23,839 nucleotides of DNA, taken from NCBI GenBank assembly GCA_027596195.1, contig JADGJG010000329.1:1-23839 (forward strand), read 5' to 3'. Under the pieces are notes generated by a model that worked only from the letters and a program-made list of their open reading frames with translations, was not told the origin of the DNA and did no database searches. Below are positions 21,654 to 23,839 of this stretch, one piece after another; position 1 is the first letter of the stretch; each line of letters starts with the position of its first letter. The DNA comes from Podochytrium sp. JEL0797 (Eukaryota; Chytridiomycota; Chytridiomycetes; Chytridiales; Chytriomycetaceae). The translations under genes and the position numbers were made by a program.

Positions 21654-21692
<39 letters not shown>

Positions 21693-22182
21693 CGACGCGC
21701 CCAAAGAAGACCACGCCGTGAGTGCCCTTCTTGCCGTCCGCGAAATCAATTGACCAATTTGCTGCAGAAACCTTATTTCAATGCGCCGCCCCGCCTCGGC
21801 ACCCTCTGTCGCAACTGCAGCGTCGTCCTCAGCCTCGTCCTCTGCGCCCTCGTATCCCGCCCTTGCTTTCGCAGCAGAGCCGCCCGCGCGCCCGCGTTCC
21901 GCTGCCCCCGCGAATTCGAACCCCCAAATCAATCCCAACGTCGTACAACGCAGGCCCGCCGCAAAAATCATGACCGCGCTCGTTGTACGTTGCAACCAGT
22001 GTGACGACGTGGTCAACTCGAACTACCCTGGCATGACGTGCAAAATCGCGAATCATGTCGTACATGCCGATCCCGAGTGCTCGGTCGAATTCAAATACTT
22101 GCGTGCGTGTCTGCGCTGTGTGGAGGCCTATGTACCTCGTGAGTTATTTGCTTCTTGTTGGAGGGAATGTGGGAGCGAGTGA
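21069..22182 (+). CDS. Double PHD/RING-like zinc-finger protein, copy 1
   Basis: Exons 21069-21181, 21263-21438, 21492-21554, 21609-21717 and 21768-22182 join in frame to 291 residues; introns are 81, 53, 54 and 50 bp. Cluster 1 uses C40, C43, C57, C60, H65, C68, C81, C87 (CYECHNE..VHCYFCKEVMHRGC..), a C4HC3-like spacing. Cluster 2 uses C229, C232, C245, H250, H253, C258, C268, C271. Between them lies a linker with polyserine from (CAG)12 and Ala/Pro/Ser-rich sequence. PHD-type clusters often bind histone tails, RING types ubiquitin enzymes; neither is proven here. The first exon (His/Pro-rich, donor GTGCAA) is the weakest part. A GTGAGT at 22139 is a good donor; if used, the frame could end instead at a TAG on the unit junction (22289). 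Confidence 0.7.
21080..21101 (-). other. C-rich tract, potential G-quadruplex on the minus strand (also 22631-22652)
   Basis: Runs of six, nine and five C separated by single bases lie 11 bases after the proposed start codon. The complementary strand has enough G runs for a quadruplex. It encodes the polyproline start of the zinc-finger protein and is identical in unit 2. Confidence 0.6.
21655..21690 (+). repeat. (CAG)12 trinucleotide run, unit 1
   Basis: Twelve perfect CAG triplets in exon 4 of the zinc-finger gene are read in frame as AGC, giving polyserine. The run has the same length in unit 2. Confidence 0.95.
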
Positions 22183-22225
22183 GCGAACAACTTGTGCGAG
22201 CGCGAGCGAAGACTTACGTGAGCGA
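22173..22225 (+). repeat. GAGCGA motif cluster, unit 1
   Basis: Four GAGCGA and one GAGCGC occur within 53 bases, just after the zinc-finger frame and before the unit junction. They could be binding sites or a decayed short repeat; the same cluster is at 23724-23776 in unit 2. Confidence 0.7.
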
Positions 22226-22494
22226 GCAAAACAAACCCCAATCACGCCAAATGCGAAGCGTGGAGTAACGTTCCCCCCAGCGAGGCGCTAGTGAGGTAAC
22301 CATGGCTTGAAAATCCAGACTCAGCCACTAGAATCCGCTCTATCAGTTTGAGAGCTTGCGGCATCATCTCGACGGCTACGCCGTCTCGTTATTATCGGTG
22401 AGGCATGTGCCAAATCTGAGCAGGATTGGAGCATTTTTGAGGATGTGGCAGCTCAAACCCCAGAGGGGGCATTCAGTCATGGTGCGTCACTTCC

Positions 22495-22618
22495 GATATC
22501 GTATCCGAATTCTGAAAATCCAGCTAATATCATATCCGCAAGTCGAAAATCCGGCTGATATCGTATGCGAAAGTCGAAAATCTTGCTGATATCCTATCCC
22601 AACTCGAAAATCCTGGCT
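22495..22618 (+). repeat. 31-bp minisatellite, four copies (unit 2)
   Basis: This is an exact counterpart of the 20944-21067 array, with the same copy number and the same internal substitutions, so the unit was duplicated after the minisatellite had diverged. Confidence 0.9.
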
Positions 22619-22619
22619 G

Positions 22620-23204
22620 ATGACGCATCACCCCCCGCCCCCCCCCACCCCCGGCACGAAATCAGCGGAAGCGAAACTGATCACCACGAAATCTTGTGCG
22701 CATCATCCCCCGCAGCATCACCAGCAGCACTAGTGCAACCACTTCCTCCCCGGCAACGCCCCACACCCCTGCCACCCACCCACATCATCACACTTACTCT
22801 CTCGCCTCCGCAGCTGCTGCTACGAATGCCACAACGAAATCTTTATCATCGCGGGGGACATGGTGCACTGCTACTTTTGCAAGGAGGTGATGCATCGCGG
22901 GTGCGCAAAGAGTTCTTCTCTCGGTGCGCAGATATACACGTGTGTTGAGAAAGGGCGGTGTGGCAGTGCTCAGTTTGCTTCGACCAAGGGTGCGTTTTTG
23001 TTTTCATTGGGTTGTTTGTGTTTATTTATTCTCTTTTTACAGCGCCCACTGCGCGGCGTCGTGTTGTTCTCTCGGCCAGCGGTCACATTCAGCTTGTCGA
23101 TTCGGGTGCGTGATTTATTTCTTGTTGAAAAAAAGAAGCAAAAACTGATGCCGCGACAGTGCCCACGCCCACCAACACTGCCAAAAACACCAACACGGCC
23201 ACTG

Positions 23205-23243
<39 letters not shown>

Positions 23244-23733
23244 CGACGCGCCCAAAGAAGACCACGCCGTGAGTGCCCTTCTTGCCGTCCGCGAAATCAA
23301 TTGACCAATTTGCTGCAGAAACCTTATTTCAATGCGCCGCCCCGCCTCGGCACCCTCTGTCGCAACTGCAGCGTCGTCCTCAGCCTCGTCCTCTGCGCCC
23401 TCGTATCCCGCCCTTGCTTTCGCAGCAGAGCCGCCCGCGCGCCCGCGTTCCGCTGCCCCCGCGAATTCGAACCCCCAAATCAATCCCAACGTCGTACAAC
23501 GCAGGCCCGCCGCAAAAATCATGACCGCGCTCGTTGTACGTTGCAACCAGTGTGACGACGTGGTCAACTCGAACTACCCTGGCATGACGTGCAAAATCGC
23601 GAATCATGTCGTACATGCCGATCCCGAGTGCTCGGTCGAATTCAAATACTTGCGTGCGTGTCTGCGCTGTGTGGAGGCCTATGTACCTCGTGAGTTATTT
23701 GCTTCTTGTTGGAGGGAATGTGGGAGCGAGTGA
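22620..23733 (+). CDS. Double PHD/RING-like zinc-finger protein, copy 2
   Basis: Exons 22620-22732, 22814-22989, 23043-23105, 23160-23268 and 23319-23733 give the same 291-residue protein as copy 1. The only base difference in the unit, at 22786, falls in intron 1 of the model, so the proteins are identical. Ligand residues and the alternative 3' end are as for copy 1. In this copy the alternative stop at the unit junction would lie just outside the window. An exon chain running from copy 1 into copy 2 is unlikely, because the phase after 22138 does not match the phase of the second-exon acceptor. Confidence 0.7.
23206..23241 (+). repeat. (CAG)12 trinucleotide run, unit 2
   Basis: Twelve perfect CAG triplets, the same count as in unit 1. 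Such runs change length quickly, so equality points to a very recent duplication or an assembly copy. Confidence 0.95.
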
Positions 23734-23776
23734 GCGAACAACTTGTGCGAGCGCGAGCGAAGACTTACGTGAGCGA
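23724..23776 (+). repeat. GAGCGA motif cluster, unit 2
   Basis: This is the identical counterpart of the cluster at 22173-22225. Confidence 0.7.
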
Positions 23777-23839
23777 GCAAAACAAACCCCAATCACGCCA
23801 AATGCGAAGCGTGGAGTAACGTTCCCCCCAGCGAGGCGC

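Larger units (their letters stand above)
20738..22288 (+). repeat. Tandem unit 1 of a 1551-bp repeat
   Basis: The unit begins TAGTGAGGTAACC, directly against tRNA-Lys sequence, and ends CGAGGCGC, directly against the same TAGTGAGG start of unit 2. Every feature in it recurs 1551 bases later. The only difference I found is 21235 (A) versus 22786 (C). It holds a hairpin (GACGGC tac GCCGTC, 20820-20834), four 31-bp repeats, a zinc-finger gene, a (CAG)12 run and a GAGCGA cluster. Confidence 0.95.
22289..23839 (+). repeat. Tandem unit 2 of the 1551-bp repeat, ending at the window edge
   Basis: This copy follows unit 1 in the same orientation with no spacer. It is complete at 1551 bases and its last base is the last base of the window. 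The coincidence suggests that the sequence stops at a repeat boundary because an assembly could not resolve a longer array. Confidence 0.95.

Noticed and set aside
21564..22016. 150-codon minus-strand frame with polycysteine
   Set aside because: The polycysteine is only the reverse reading of the (CAG)12 run; the plus-strand spliced model explains the region.

Overview
The window looks like nuclear DNA of an intron-rich, early-diverging fungus, most likely a chytrid. Evidence: a fused mitochondrial acetylglutamate kinase / acetylglutamyl-phosphate reductase (ARG5,6 type, a fungal arrangement), many 47-120 bp introns with loose donors (GTGCGC, GTTGAG, GTTCGA beside GTAAGT/GTGAGT), AATAAA signals after stop codons, RAD51, a PDH-type kinase and a pinin-like protein. 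The rank 'chytrid' is inference; no rRNA marker is present. Coding regions were rebuilt by eye as spliced models; every accepted join keeps frame and has GT..AG ends unless stated.

Layout. 1-369: non-coding with a 111-bp-spaced repeat. 370-657: small secreted cysteine-rich protein. 837-3101 (+): secreted GH31 glycosidase, converging on 3174-4860 (-), a pyruvate/branched-chain dehydrogenase kinase. 5366-8425 (+): bifunctional arginine-biosynthesis enzyme. 8705-10570 and 11032-12883 (+): tandem paralogues of a type II membrane PC-esterase-like protein. 12987-14464 (-): RAD51, converging on the second paralogue. 14651-16964: a right-handed beta-helix gene flanked by a decayed and a better preserved copy of an unrecognised domain. 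17000-17472: broken remnant of a TAP-like alpha/beta hydrolase. 17515-18648: pinin-like gene. 18905-19848 (-): a broken unknown gene whose 3' end lies in a 39-bp inverted repeat.

The last 3.1 kb is two head-to-tail copies of a 1551-bp unit that differ at one base. Each unit carries a complete five-exon gene model for a 291-residue protein with two PHD/RING-like zinc-binding clusters joined by a low-complexity linker, plus a 31-bp minisatellite, a (CAG)12 run, a C-rich tract and a GAGCGA cluster. The array starts inside the D-arm region of a tRNA-Lys(CTT) sequence, and the window ends exactly at the end of unit 2, so the array may continue.

The housekeeping genes do not form one pathway; PDH kinase and ARG5,6 are both mitochondrial and share a divergent promoter region. 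The zinc-finger array at a damaged tRNA gene is the strongest candidate for something undescribed. Next are the duplicated esterase pair with a stop-free 78-nt intron and the hairpin at the end of the broken minus-strand gene.
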